Below, in pieces: positions 15,046 through 22,928 of a stretch of 28,508 nt of DNA; the first letter of the stretch is position 1, and every line of letters begins with the position of its first letter. Made by a program: the position numbers and the translations under genes. Source of the DNA: a bacterium (GTDB lineage Bacteria; Patescibacteriota; Minisyncoccia; 2-02-FULL-40-12; IGHO2-12-FULL-4); contig JAUYPS010000044.1 of assembly GCA_030695705.1 (NCBI GenBank), positions 1 through 28,508 of the forward strand, given 5' to 3'. A model generated the notes under the pieces. It did not search any database. It had not been told where the DNA came from and was given only the letters and a program-made list of their open reading frames with translations.

Positions 15046-16497
15046 CTAAGACAATTTTGCCTCTAAGTAGTCGGGCAGTTCGGAAATCGCTACCCGCTCC
15101 TGTTCCATCGTATCTCGGTCCCGGACAGTCACTGCTTTATCGTTAAGAGAATCAAAATCGAAAGTTACGCAATAGGGAGTGCCGATTTCGTCTTGAGAAA
15201 AATAACGCTTTCCAATATTGCCTCTATCATCCCAAGTAACTGAAAAACTTTTCTTTAGATCTTTAAATACTTTTCTAGCACCCTCCACCAACTCTGGTTT
15301 GTTTCTAAGAAGTGGAAAAACAGCAATCTTGAACGGAGCCAAGGATGATTTTAAGTGAAGCACAATCCTTTCTTTATTAGAATCGTCGTAAGCTTCAAGT
15401 AAAACCGCCAAAATAGTACGGTCAACTCCCCAAGTAGGTTCGATAACATGCGGCCAAAATTCTTCGTTGGTTTCCGGATCCCGATAGGGGGGATTCTTAA
15501 AGTGGTTACGCAAATCAAAATCTCCACGATAAGCTAAACCATAAAGTTCCTTCCTGCCAAATGGAAAATCATATTCGAAATCAATAGTTCTTTTGGAATA
15601 ATGAGCACGCTCGCCTTCCGGAACCTCAAATTCGTGCATTTTTTTAATTCCAATATCTTTTGCCCACAAAAACATCTGCTCCCTCCAGTAGTCGAAAGAT
15701 TTTTCCCACTCACTTTCTTTTATAAAATACTCGATTTCCATTTGCTCAAATTCGCGGGTCCGGAAAATAAAATTGCCAGGAGTAATTTCATTTCGAAATG
15801 CCTTGCCAATCTGCGCAACGCCAAAAGGCAACTGCTTACGACTTGAGTCTAAAACATTTTTAAAATCAACAAACATGGCCTGGGCGGTTTCTGGCCGCAA
15901 AAAAACAAGAGTTTCCATAATATTCTTAAAGAGATTGTTGATTTCTTCAGAAATTTTTTCTTTGCCAAATTTATCTTTATTTTTTTCAGATTTTTGAAAG
16001 TCGAGCCACAAAGAAAACAGGTTATTTAGCGGATCTGTTGGTCCAATAAAAGTTTGAAACATAAGGTTGAATTTTTCGGGAGAAGTAAATCCAATATCTT
16101 TTCCGCAATTAGGACAATTCCTGTTTCCATCAGTAAATATTTTTAGAAAAGTATTTCCAGATTGGTCATCCTTTTGGTACCCCAGGTCTTCAGCTTTGAA
16201 TCGCTGATGGCAACTTTTGCACTCAATCAGCGCATCCGAAAAATTTTCTAAGTGGCCGCTGGCTCTCCAAACCCGAGAATTCATAATAAGGGCTGCATCA
16301 AGACCAAGCACATCTTCTCTTTGATGCACAAATTTCCCCCACCATAGATTTTTTATATTATTTTTTAATTCAACTCCCAACGGCCCATAATCCCAGCTAT
16401 TGGCCAATCCTCCGTAAGTCTCCGAACCGGGAAACACAAAACCCCTGCGCTTGCACAGAGAAACAATTTTATCCATCAAGTTGTTGGGTTTATCCAT
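15046..16497 (-). CDS. glyQS: Glycine--tRNA ligase, dimeric single-chain type
   Basis: A 483-residue class II synthetase of the alpha-2 (eukaryote/archaea/Gram-positive-like) type, not the alpha2-beta2 enzyme. Motifs: RRGFVFPGSETYGGLANSWDYGPLG at the start, the zinc-like CKSCHQRF and CPNCGKD pairs, FNLMFQTFIGP, FLRPETAQAMFVDFKN (motif 2 region), FGVAQIGKAFRNEITPGNFIFRTREFEQMEIEYF (motif 2), EPTWGVDRTILAVLLEAYDD (motif 3), and an anticodon-binding domain at the C-terminus. The ATG at 16497 matches the family start. It lies 117 bp downstream of the Ig-like surface protein gene. Confidence 0.96.
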   Translation of the reverse strand: MDKPNNLMDKIVSLCKRRGFVFPGSETYGGLANSWDYGPLGVELKNNIKNLWWGKFVHQREDVLGLDAALIMNSRVWRASGHLENFSDALIECKSCHQRFKAEDLGYQKDDQSGNTFLKIFTDGNRNCPNCGKDIGFTSPEKFNLMFQTFIGPTDPLNNLFSLWLDFQKSEKNKDKFGKEKISEEINNLFKNIMETLVFLRPETAQAMFVDFKNVLDSSRKQLPFGVAQIGKAFRNEITPGNFIFRTREFEQMEIEYFIKESEWEKSFDYWREQMFLWAKDIGIKKMHEFEVPEGERAHYSKRTIDFEYDFPFGRKELYGLAYRGDFDLRNHFKNPPYRDPETNEEFWPHVIEPTWGVDRTILAVLLEAYDDSNKERIVLHLKSSLAPFKIAVFPLLRNKPELVEGARKVFKDLKKSFSVTWDDRGNIGKRYFSQDEIGTPYCVTFDFDSLNDKAVTVRDRDTMEQERVAISELPDYLEAKLS

Positions 16498-16614
16498 TGT
16501 AGTTAACTATCCAGAGGCGGAGGGGAACACCCCGCCCTTTCCAAGTCATCCACAGATTAACTTTTATGGATACCTTAGAAAGAGCTGGGTTTGTTCACCG
16601 GAGGCCTCTCGAGA

Positions 16615-18396
16615 TTATTCTGTTACATTGCCTGATCCGGGGAAATCCGCCAGGTCGTTGGTTGAAACATCTCCCACTCTAACCAAAATATCCTGCCTGG
16701 TAAAGCCATCCTGGCCTTCCAGAAAAGTGTCCTGGATCAGTTTGATCGCTTGGCCAAGGTTGTTTTCCGAAGGAGTGAAAGAAATCAGAAACCATGACTG
16801 ATACTTGGGAAACTGTCCGCCAGTACCGGCTGGGATTGTTTCCAAAGGCCAAACCACTTCTCGGGAACTGGAATCAAAAGTTATCGCCGGCTGCTGGCCG
16901 TTTACCCTGGTTTGATTTTCCCACTGTACTCCGGCCGGAAGAGTCCCGGACACTCTTGCCTTTGAAACATCGTTAGGGATATTTACGATTTCCCAAGAAA
17001 TAGTGTAAGAGGTTTTCTGTCCCACTCGCGGAGGAATCGGACCGCTAGCACCGAAGGATTGATCATTCTGAAAACCTTTCTGAACAATACTGGGCAGAGA
17101 AATAATCTTAGTTATTAGTTCCGATTCGGCTGACAAACGATCCAGATCAAATCCCGGAGGAATGGTCTGGGTTTCCGCCAAGACACTAGTTTTAACTGTA
17201 TAATCCTTTACTCCCGTACCGCCGGAGGAAAAACTATTTTTAATTTTCACCCGGAAGCTAACTGCTCCCTCTTGGCGCGGGGCCAGGTGATTTAAAAGCG
17301 GGGAAACGGAGGCATTCCAGGTAATGGTACGGGTAGAACTGCTGAAAAATCCATTGCCACCAACACTGGAAAAATCAAACATCAATCCTTCAAGTTTGGC
17401 CATTAAAGTCAGGCCGAAAATATCAACGTCCGTGTTATTAATAAACTTGATCTTGTATTCCAACTCATCGCCTAATTGAGCATTGTAATCCGACCGTTCG
17501 TTCACCATAATTTGCACGGACAACGGGGGAGTGGAAATAACCGTATCAGCGGAGGATTTTTCAAAGTCGATATAAACATTATCAATTTTTCTTTGCAAAG
17601 TTACAGAAATTGTTTTGGCATCTTTTTCTCCGCCTTGCAAAATACCGGTTATGGAAATACGGTCTCCCTCTCCAGATTTTATTTTCTTCAGATCTAAAAC
17701 ATCTTTGACAGAAAATGTGTTAGGAAAAAACTTCGTCGGTATAAAACCGCTGGGATAAGTAAATTTAAATCTCAAATCGGAAAGGTCGTCAGAGGATTCG
17801 TTGCGATAGTCCAAGAGATAAGTAACTTCCTGTCCGGAAACCGCATTGGGAGGAGCCACCAAAGTAAGCGAAACTGCTAGAGAAGAAATGTCGGTCGCCG
17901 CAGAGGTTTCTTTTTTAAAGACCGAAGGGATACCTTCTCCATAGAAAGACAATACTGCCCTGGCCTTTTTAGTATCGCCCCGACTGCCCACCAAATAAGC
18001 CGAGAATTCTATTTTGTTTTCCTCGCCGGGAGCCAAATCGTCTAGCTTCATGCTCTCTGTTTGAAGCGCTTCCAGACGGCCATCTCTGATATCAACTGCA
18101 TCAGGCGGATAAAAGAAAGTCAGGTGTAAATCCTTGATTGTCTTCTCATTGTTATTTCGATATTCAATAGAGTAAACGACTTTTTCCCCCGAAGAAATTT
18201 CTTCCGGCGCATTTATTTTAAAATCCACATTGCCCGGACTAAACGAAGAACGGCTAAAAAGAAAAAAACCGACTCCCACCGCCGCTACCACAAAAGCCGA
18301 GATCAGCAGCCACTTTAAAAGACGGTTCATATCGAATGACGGTTTGGTCGGAACAGGATCCAGCATCCTGACTTGAAAGGGGTTTTTATTATCCAT
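16615..18396 (-). CDS. Membrane-anchored protein with repeated Ig-like (DUF11/CARDB-like) domains
   Basis: A 593-residue protein with a short Lys/Arg-containing cytoplasmic tail, one membrane segment (about residues 27-47, LLKWLLISAFVVAAVGVGFF), and a long extracellular part. The outer part holds about four beta-rich repeats of one style. Each opens with a phrase such as GEKVVYSIEYRNNN, GQEVTYLLDYRNES, GDELEYKIKFINNT or GQKTSYTISWEIVN, and later has a segment such as LHLTFFYPPDA or LRFKFTYPSGF. This is the pattern of DUF11/CARDB-like adhesion or scaffold domains. No enzymatic motif or sortase signal is seen. A role in the cell surface is inferred. Its ATG overlaps the end of recO by 8 bp. Confidence 0.8.
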   Translation of the reverse strand: MDNKNPFQVRMLDPVPTKPSFDMNRLLKWLLISAFVVAAVGVGFFLFSRSSFSPGNVDFKINAPEEISSGEKVVYSIEYRNNNEKTIKDLHLTFFYPPDAVDIRDGRLEALQTESMKLDDLAPGEENKIEFSAYLVGSRGDTKKARAVLSFYGEGIPSVFKKETSAATDISSLAVSLTLVAPPNAVSGQEVTYLLDYRNESSDDLSDLRFKFTYPSGFIPTKFFPNTFSVKDVLDLKKIKSGEGDRISITGILQGGEKDAKTISVTLQRKIDNVYIDFEKSSADTVISTPPLSVQIMVNERSDYNAQLGDELEYKIKFINNTDVDIFGLTLMAKLEGLMFDFSSVGGNGFFSSSTRTITWNASVSPLLNHLAPRQEGAVSFRVKIKNSFSSGGTGVKDYTVKTSVLAETQTIPPGFDLDRLSAESELITKIISLPSIVQKGFQNDQSFGASGPIPPRVGQKTSYTISWEIVNIPNDVSKARVSGTLPAGVQWENQTRVNGQQPAITFDSSSREVVWPLETIPAGTGGQFPKYQSWFLISFTPSENNLGQAIKLIQDTFLEGQDGFTRQDILVRVGDVSTNDLADFPGSGNVTE

Positions 18397-18922
18397 TATT
18401 TAAAAGCTGAAGAGACGAAAACTTCTGTGAACTGAGTGACTGCAAAAAGTAGTCGATCTCTTTTTCGTCAATATTCTGGCGATAACCCAATACACTCAAT
18501 AATTCTTTTTTAAAATCAGCCAGTAAAATATCTAAATCATGCTTTTCAGCAGAAGCATGATTTATCTTATTCAATTGCTCAAACAAAAAACTCCAAAGAA
18601 CAGCATCCTGTTCCTGTTCGTAAATCAAACGATGGAATGATTCCAGAACAAAAAAACCGGCCATCATTTTGGAATAGGAGGATTTAATGTCCAAGAAATT
18701 TTCCGAACTTTGCGCTTGGGTGATAATCGGATAATTTTTTCCCGGCACAGCCACAAAGTCTACCAAATTAAAAAGGTCCAGATGCCCGGCCTGTTTAGAA
18801 GTATTTTTTTTGGCGCTTTTGGCCAAAACCCTTATTTTCCCCAATTCTTTGGTATAAACCGTAATTAACTGATTATGCTCCCCTGATTCGGTTTTTCGCA
18901 CTACAATCCCCTTCAAAAACAT
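18389..18922 (-). CDS. recO: DNA repair protein RecO, short form
   Basis: A 177-residue protein with the RecO N-terminal OB fold: FLKGIVVRKTESGEHNQLITVYTKELGKIRVLAKSAKK, then GHLDLFNLVDFVAVPGKNYPIITQAQ. An alpha-helical region follows (about 80-150). Standard RecO is about 240 residues and often has a C-terminal zinc finger; this one stops before it and has no CxxC pair. RecO loads RecA onto SSB-coated gaps with RecR. The start at 18922 fits a leaderless transcript (TATAAT ending 6 bp upstream). The end overlaps the Ig-like protein gene by 8 bp. Confidence 0.85.
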   Translation of the reverse strand: MFLKGIVVRKTESGEHNQLITVYTKELGKIRVLAKSAKKNTSKQAGHLDLFNLVDFVAVPGKNYPIITQAQSSENFLDIKSSYSKMMAGFFVLESFHRLIYEQEQDAVLWSFLFEQLNKINHASAEKHDLDILLADFKKELLSVLGYRQNIDEKEIDYFLQSLSSQKFSSLQLLNNG

Positions 18923-18928
18923 CTTTTT

Positions 18929-18934
18929 ATTATA
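18929..18934 (-). promoter_or_regulatory. recO -10 box placed for a leaderless start
   Basis: A perfect TATAAT on the minus strand in the 14-bp gap between ileS and recO. The expected start is the A of the recO ATG at 18922. There is no TG extension. Confidence 0.45.
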
Positions 18935-18936
18935 CT

Positions 18937-21900
18937 CTAATTTCTCACCCCAATCCAGATTTTACGGCCTGTTTCTAATTCAAACTCTTTTTGAATGTCG
19001 AAGTTTTTTGGCTCAGTGTGGCTTGCACTGAGCTCGTCGAAGTGGGGATGCTGAGAAAACTCTTTGAGCAAACTATTTTGTTTTATAAATTCTTCCCATT
19101 CGATCATGGCTTTTTTTAATTCCAAATCATCGGTATGCCAATGCATCACTACTTTGTCGCTGAATTTATAACCGGCTTCTTTACGCATATCCTGAATTTG
19201 CCGCACCATTTCTCTGGCCCAGCCCTCGTATCTCAAAGCATCGTCCAAATTTAAATCCAATTCGTCTTGGCCGATAACCACTGCCTTAACATTGAGCTCG
19301 TCTTTAATCAGCTCCATTATTTCCGGATGAGCTATGATACCTGCTACCACAGAAGAACTGAACTGCTGTAGGGGCTGCCTTACTTTTATATTATGTTTTT
19401 TGCGAAAAGCCAGTCCGGTATTTACGACTTGCTTAGCTAAAGCCATTTCTTCCTCCAGTCGCAGGTCAATAAACTTCTTATTCACTTCCGGCCAGTCGTT
19501 CCAATGAACGCTTTGCACTTCAGATGAACCCCGATAAAGTTCCTGATGGATTTTCTCCGCAATGAAAGGCGTAAACGGGGCGATCAATTTGGAAATTTCA
19601 ATGAGTAAAAATCTAAAGAACAAAAGATTTTCTTTTAAGCGGGCGCGTGAACGCCGTAGCCACCATTTGGAAAAGTCATCGACTATAAATTGCTCGATTG
19701 CTCGGGAAGCGGATAACGAATCAAAATTATCCATGGCCTCGGTAGTTAACTTGATCGTCTGATGCAAACGAGAAAGAATCCACCGATCAAGCACCGCCAA
19801 CTTATCCACATCCCAGGTCCAACCTGGTGTGTGGATAAGTTGGCTATCGGAGCTGTATAAATCATAAAAACGGAAAATGTTCCATAAAGTCATTACCATG
19901 CCGCGCAAACGCTGGCCCACTTCATTCATCGAAAAAAGTTTCGGCTCGCCCGGACTGTTTACGGTGTAAAAATACCAGCGGGCCGCGTCGGCACCATACT
20001 GTTCAATTACCATCCAAGGATCGACTACATTGTCTTTGGACTTAGACATCTTTTGCCCCTTTTCGTCTAAAACATGGCCGTAAGATAAAACATTTTTGTA
20101 AGCCGGACCATCCCCCATTAACGTAGAGACCGCCAGCATGGTATAGAACCATCCGCGGGTCTGATCAATGGCCTCGGTAATAAAATCAGCCGGAAACGCC
20201 GACCCTCTAGCCGACATTCCGAACGCTTTACGGAAAGAATCTCCATTAATCTTATCTTTATTCTCAAAGGGATAGTGCCATTGAGCGTAGGGCATGGCTC
20301 CAGAGTCAAACCAAACATCTGCTACTTCGGAAATTCTTTTGGCCGGACCACTGCACTTGGCGCACTTTAAAGTTATCTCGTCGATATATGGCCGATGCGG
20401 ATCAAGTTCCCCTTTTTCATTGTAAGGATAGTTGGCAAAATTAAGTTTGATTACTTGGCCTTTTTCGACATATGTCCTAACTTTTTGGGCCAGCATCTCT
20501 TTTTCGGAAAGGTGTTTGGAAATACCCCGCAAAAGCCAAAGCGGGTCTCCATGGCTCACCAGTAAAATATTCTTCCCCTCGTTTTTTTGATTAAGATCGC
20601 GAATCATGGCAAACATTCTTCGCCGTACGTCATTCCAGCTTTCGCCGTCATCTCTTTTGGTTTCAAAATCAGAGCGATTACCTAAACCAGGATACAAATC
20701 GAGAGGCTGTCCTTCCATGGCATATCCATAATCAATCTCTCCCAATCTTTCATCAAGTTGCACTTCCAGTCCTAAACTGCGGGCAATGATTTCCGCAGTG
20801 CTTTTAGTTCGCAAAAAAGGAGAAGAAAAAAGAAGGTTCACTCCCCCGATCTTTTTTAGTTGTTCCGCCACTTTTTTGATTTGTGCCACTCCTTCCGGAA
20901 CCAAATCATAATGATCGTGTTCCAGCTTGGAAGAAATAATTTCCCGGCCTCCGTTGGCCGCTCCGTTTTTAACGCTCAAACCATGTCGAAGAATATAAAA
21001 AGTGTTTTTGGTGCGATAACGCTTTTTTTCCAATTCATCTAAAGAACCGACGACCAAGTGGAAATTACACTGTTGGCATTTCCAAATCGGCAAAGGCGTA
21101 CCCCAATAACGATCACGAGAAATCGCCCAATCCTTCACCCCTTTCAGCCACTCCCCGAACCGCCCTTCTTTTAAATGTCCGGGATACCAGTTTATCTTTT
21201 GATTATTTTTGACCAGATCTTTTTCCAACCGCGACATGCCGATAAACCAGGAATTCATCGCGTAATACAAAAGCGGATTCCCGCATCGCCAGCAGAAGGG
21301 ATAATCATGGGTGTATTCTTCTTCTTTCAGCAGCAAATTTTTAGAACGAAGATGCTCAATAATTATTTTATCTGTTTCTTTGTCTTTGGCTGGCTTTCCG
21401 GACAACTCCGACACTCCACTGGTAAAGTGCCCCGTTTTATCTACAGTGTGATGTTGCGGCAGGCCGATTTCTTTTCCTAGCCGGTAATCATCTTCTCCAT
21501 ACATCACCGCCGTATGCACGATACCGGTTCCATCAGTAGTAGTCACAAAATCAGCCGGATAAACCCGGTAAGATTTTTCTGATTTTAAAGAGGGGATTTC
21601 AAAAAGCGGCTCATATTGCAAGCCGATTAAATCTTTGCTGTCTATATTTTCATGGACTCGTTCAATAATATGTCCGGCTAAAACCTTATCCACCAAATCA
21701 GAAGCCAGAATCAACAACTCTCTGACACCATCAATACGAACTGCGCTGTATTTGATATTTTTCCCCACCGCCAAAGCCACATTGCCAGGCAAAGTCCAGG
21801 GGGTAGTCGTCCAAGCTAAAATATAGACATAGTCTTGAGTTGTGTATGAACCAAATTTTTGACCAGACAATAAACGGAATTTAATATAGATCGATTTATC

Positions 21901-22500
21901 TGTAACTTCTTTATATCCTTGCGCCACCTCGTGGCTCGACAAGGGCGTACCGCAACGAGTACAGAAAGGCACTACTTTGTGCCCCTTGAAAAGTAATTTC
22001 TTCTCCCAGACCTTTTTGAAAATATGCCAGAGTGACTCGATATACTTTGGATCATATGTGATATAAGGATTTTTCAAGTCAATCCAAAATCCAATCCGTT
22101 TGGTAAATCTTTCCCACTCATCTTTGTATTTCCAAACGCTTTCTTTGGCCTGCTTATTAAACTTGGCAATACCGTATTCTTCAATTTCTTTTTTTGATTT
22201 CAGCCCCAAGCTCTTTTCTACTTCAATCTCCACCGGTAAGCCATGAGTATCCCAACCGGATTTTCTTTCCACCAAAAATCCCCTCATGGTTTTGTAGCGG
22301 TTAAAGAGATCCTTGAAAACCCGGCCGATGAAATGATGGATTCCCGGACGGCCATTGGCCGTAGGCGGACCTTCAAAAAACACAAAGCGTTTTTTACCCT
22401 GTCCTTGCCGAAGAGCGATGCTCTTTTCAAACACTTGGTGCTTTTCCCAAAATTCTAAAACCTCTTCTTCAATTTTTTTAAAATTATCTTCTGCTGGCAT
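18937..22500 (-). CDS. ileS: Isoleucine--tRNA ligase with an inserted histidine phosphatase domain
   Basis: A 1187-residue class I synthetase, about 150-250 residues longer than usual. Order of parts: HIGH region PPTANGRPGIHHFIGR (about 45-60); CP1 editing domain with AWTTTPWTLPGN (229-240) and GTGIVHTAVMYGEDD; first zinc pair CWRC (403-406); SRDRYWGTPLPIW; second zinc half CQQC (475-478); then an inserted histidine phosphatase domain (about 497-690); then LDPHRPYIDEITLKCAKC (second zinc half), VWFDSGAMPYAQWHYPFEN, KMSKS (817-821), and the anticodon-binding domain. Two repeat-derived peptides are also present: QLIHTPGWTWDVDK (887-900) and SQHPHFDELSASHTEP (1149-1164). The synthetase core looks intact, so it should charge tRNA-Ile. 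recO follows after 14 bp. Confidence 0.97.
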   Translation of the reverse strand: MPAEDNFKKIEEEVLEFWEKHQVFEKSIALRQGQGKKRFVFFEGPPTANGRPGIHHFIGRVFKDLFNRYKTMRGFLVERKSGWDTHGLPVEIEVEKSLGLKSKKEIEEYGIAKFNKQAKESVWKYKDEWERFTKRIGFWIDLKNPYITYDPKYIESLWHIFKKVWEKKLLFKGHKVVPFCTRCGTPLSSHEVAQGYKEVTDKSIYIKFRLLSGQKFGSYTTQDYVYILAWTTTPWTLPGNVALAVGKNIKYSAVRIDGVRELLILASDLVDKVLAGHIIERVHENIDSKDLIGLQYEPLFEIPSLKSEKSYRVYPADFVTTTDGTGIVHTAVMYGEDDYRLGKEIGLPQHHTVDKTGHFTSGVSELSGKPAKDKETDKIIIEHLRSKNLLLKEEEYTHDYPFCWRCGNPLLYYAMNSWFIGMSRLEKDLVKNNQKINWYPGHLKEGRFGEWLKGVKDWAISRDRYWGTPLPIWKCQQCNFHLVVGSLDELEKKRYRTKNTFYILRHGLSVKNGAANGGREIISSKLEHDHYDLVPEGVAQIKKVAEQLKKIGGVNLLFSSPFLRTKSTAEIIARSLGLEVQLDERLGEIDYGYAMEGQPLDLYPGLGNRSDFETKRDDGESWNDVRRRMFAMIRDLNQKNEGKNILLVSHGDPLWLLRGISKHLSEKEMLAQKVRTYVEKGQVIKLNFANYPYNEKGELDPHRPYIDEITLKCAKCSGPAKRISEVADVWFDSGAMPYAQWHYPFENKDKINGDSFRKAFGMSARGSAFPADFITEAIDQTRGWFYTMLAVSTLMGDGPAYKNVLSYGHVLDEKGQKMSKSKDNVVDPWMVIEQYGADAARWYFYTVNSPGEPKLFSMNEVGQRLRGMVMTLWNIFRFYDLYSSDSQLIHTPGWTWDVDKLAVLDRWILSRLHQTIKLTTEAMDNFDSLSASRAIEQFIVDDFSKWWLRRSRARLKENLLFFRFLLIEISKLIAPFTPFIAEKIHQELYRGSSEVQSVHWNDWPEVNKKFIDLRLEEEMALAKQVVNTGLAFRKKHNIKVRQPLQQFSSSVVAGIIAHPEIMELIKDELNVKAVVIGQDELDLNLDDALRYEGWAREMVRQIQDMRKEAGYKFSDKVVMHWHTDDLELKKAMIEWEEFIKQNSLLKEFSQHPHFDELSASHTEPKNFDIQKEFELETGRKIWIGVRN
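19013..19046. repeat. Dispersed repeat inserted in frame near the ileS 3' end
   Basis: GGCTCAGTG, TGGCTTG, CACTGAGC form an 8-bp inverted repeat followed by TCGTCGAAGTGG. Read on the minus strand it has the CTTCGAC.AGCTCAG..CAAGCC form of a common dispersed repeat. It is translated as about 12 residues (HFDELSASHTEP) in a poorly conserved C-terminal part of IleRS. Confidence 0.6.
19799..19841. repeat. Palindromic repeat with inverted DnaA-box-like arms, in frame in ileS
   Basis: AACTTATCCACA (19799-19810) pairs with TGTGGATAAGTT (19830-19841), enclosing the inner stem CAGGT/ACCTG. It is the same family as 5372-5432. Translation continues through it, giving QLIHTPGWTWDVDK between the KMSKS-side helical region (FRFYDLYSSD) and LAVLDRWILSRL. 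Confidence 0.8.
20431..21012 (-). other. Histidine phosphatase (phosphoglycerate-mutase-like) domain within IleRS
   Basis: IleRS residues about 497-690 form a full histidine phosphatase fold. They carry YILRHG (R505, nucleophile H506), FSSPFLRTKSTAEIIA (R564), DERLGEIDYGYAMEG (E588, likely proton donor), ESWNDVRRRM, and LLVSHGDPLWLLRG (H650). All residues of the catalytic pocket are present, so the domain is probably active. It falls between zinc-binding Cys pairs 475/478 and 713/716. Confidence 0.9.
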
Positions 22501-22529
22501 AGAGACGAAATTTTTATTACTATGATTAA

Positions 22530-22928
22530 ATGACTAAAAACGCCGGATCTTGGATTGTCTTTTCAGCTATCATCGCCAACTTCATACTCGGCTTTGGATT
22601 TAATTATTACCGTTTCTCCTGGTTTGATACCTCTTTGCATTTTTTCGGCGGATTGGGCGTCTATTTGATCTTGTCTTCCTACTTTAGATCTGATCTGGCC
22701 GGTCTGCTTTGGCTAAGGAGAACTATCTTGTTAGTCGGCGCTACGGTTTTGGTTGGCGTTATTTGGGAATTTGCTGAATACAGTTTCACTACTATTCCCG
22801 CTATTTTGTCTCTCCCCTGGGATGGTCTTAGTTTTATCGGCGATCTCCCCGACACTCTTACTGATTTGTCCCTCGATTTATTAGGAGCTCTGTTTGGCAG
22901 TATCCTACATTTTTTCCGGAAGAGTTAG
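22530..22928 (+). CDS. YjdF/DUF2238-like integral membrane protein
   Basis: A 132-residue protein with about four membrane helices (8-24, 36-50, 63-80, 108-128). It carries the conserved pattern of the DUF2238/YjdF family: FDTSLHFFGG (residues 32-41), then VIWEFAEY (77-84), then GDLPDTLTDLSLDLLGALFG (104-123). The conserved acidic residues within membrane segments suggest ion or small-molecule binding, but the function is unknown. It is the only + strand gene among minus-strand synthetase genes and is divergent from ileS. Its 3' end overlaps that of argS by 24 bp (convergent). A TATGAT at 22521-22526 would start transcription at about the ATG. Confidence 0.75.
   Translation: MTKNAGSWIVFSAIIANFILGFGFNYYRFSWFDTSLHFFGGLGVYLILSSYFRSDLAGLLWLRRTILLVGATVLVGVIWEFAEYSFTTIPAILSLPWDGLSFIGDLPDTLTDLSLDLLGALFGSILHFFRKS

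Noticed and set aside
15280..15310. GlyRS segment NKPELVEGA as a repeat insertion
   Set aside because: This peptide resembles the translation of a common dispersed repeat, but the DNA here does not match that repeat and GlyRS normally has similar sequence at this site.
16498..16614. Decayed copy of the DnaA-box palindrome upstream of glyQS
   Set aside because: AAGTCATCCACA and TATGGATACCTT pair at only about 9 of 12 positions and lack the shared centre; too weak to call.
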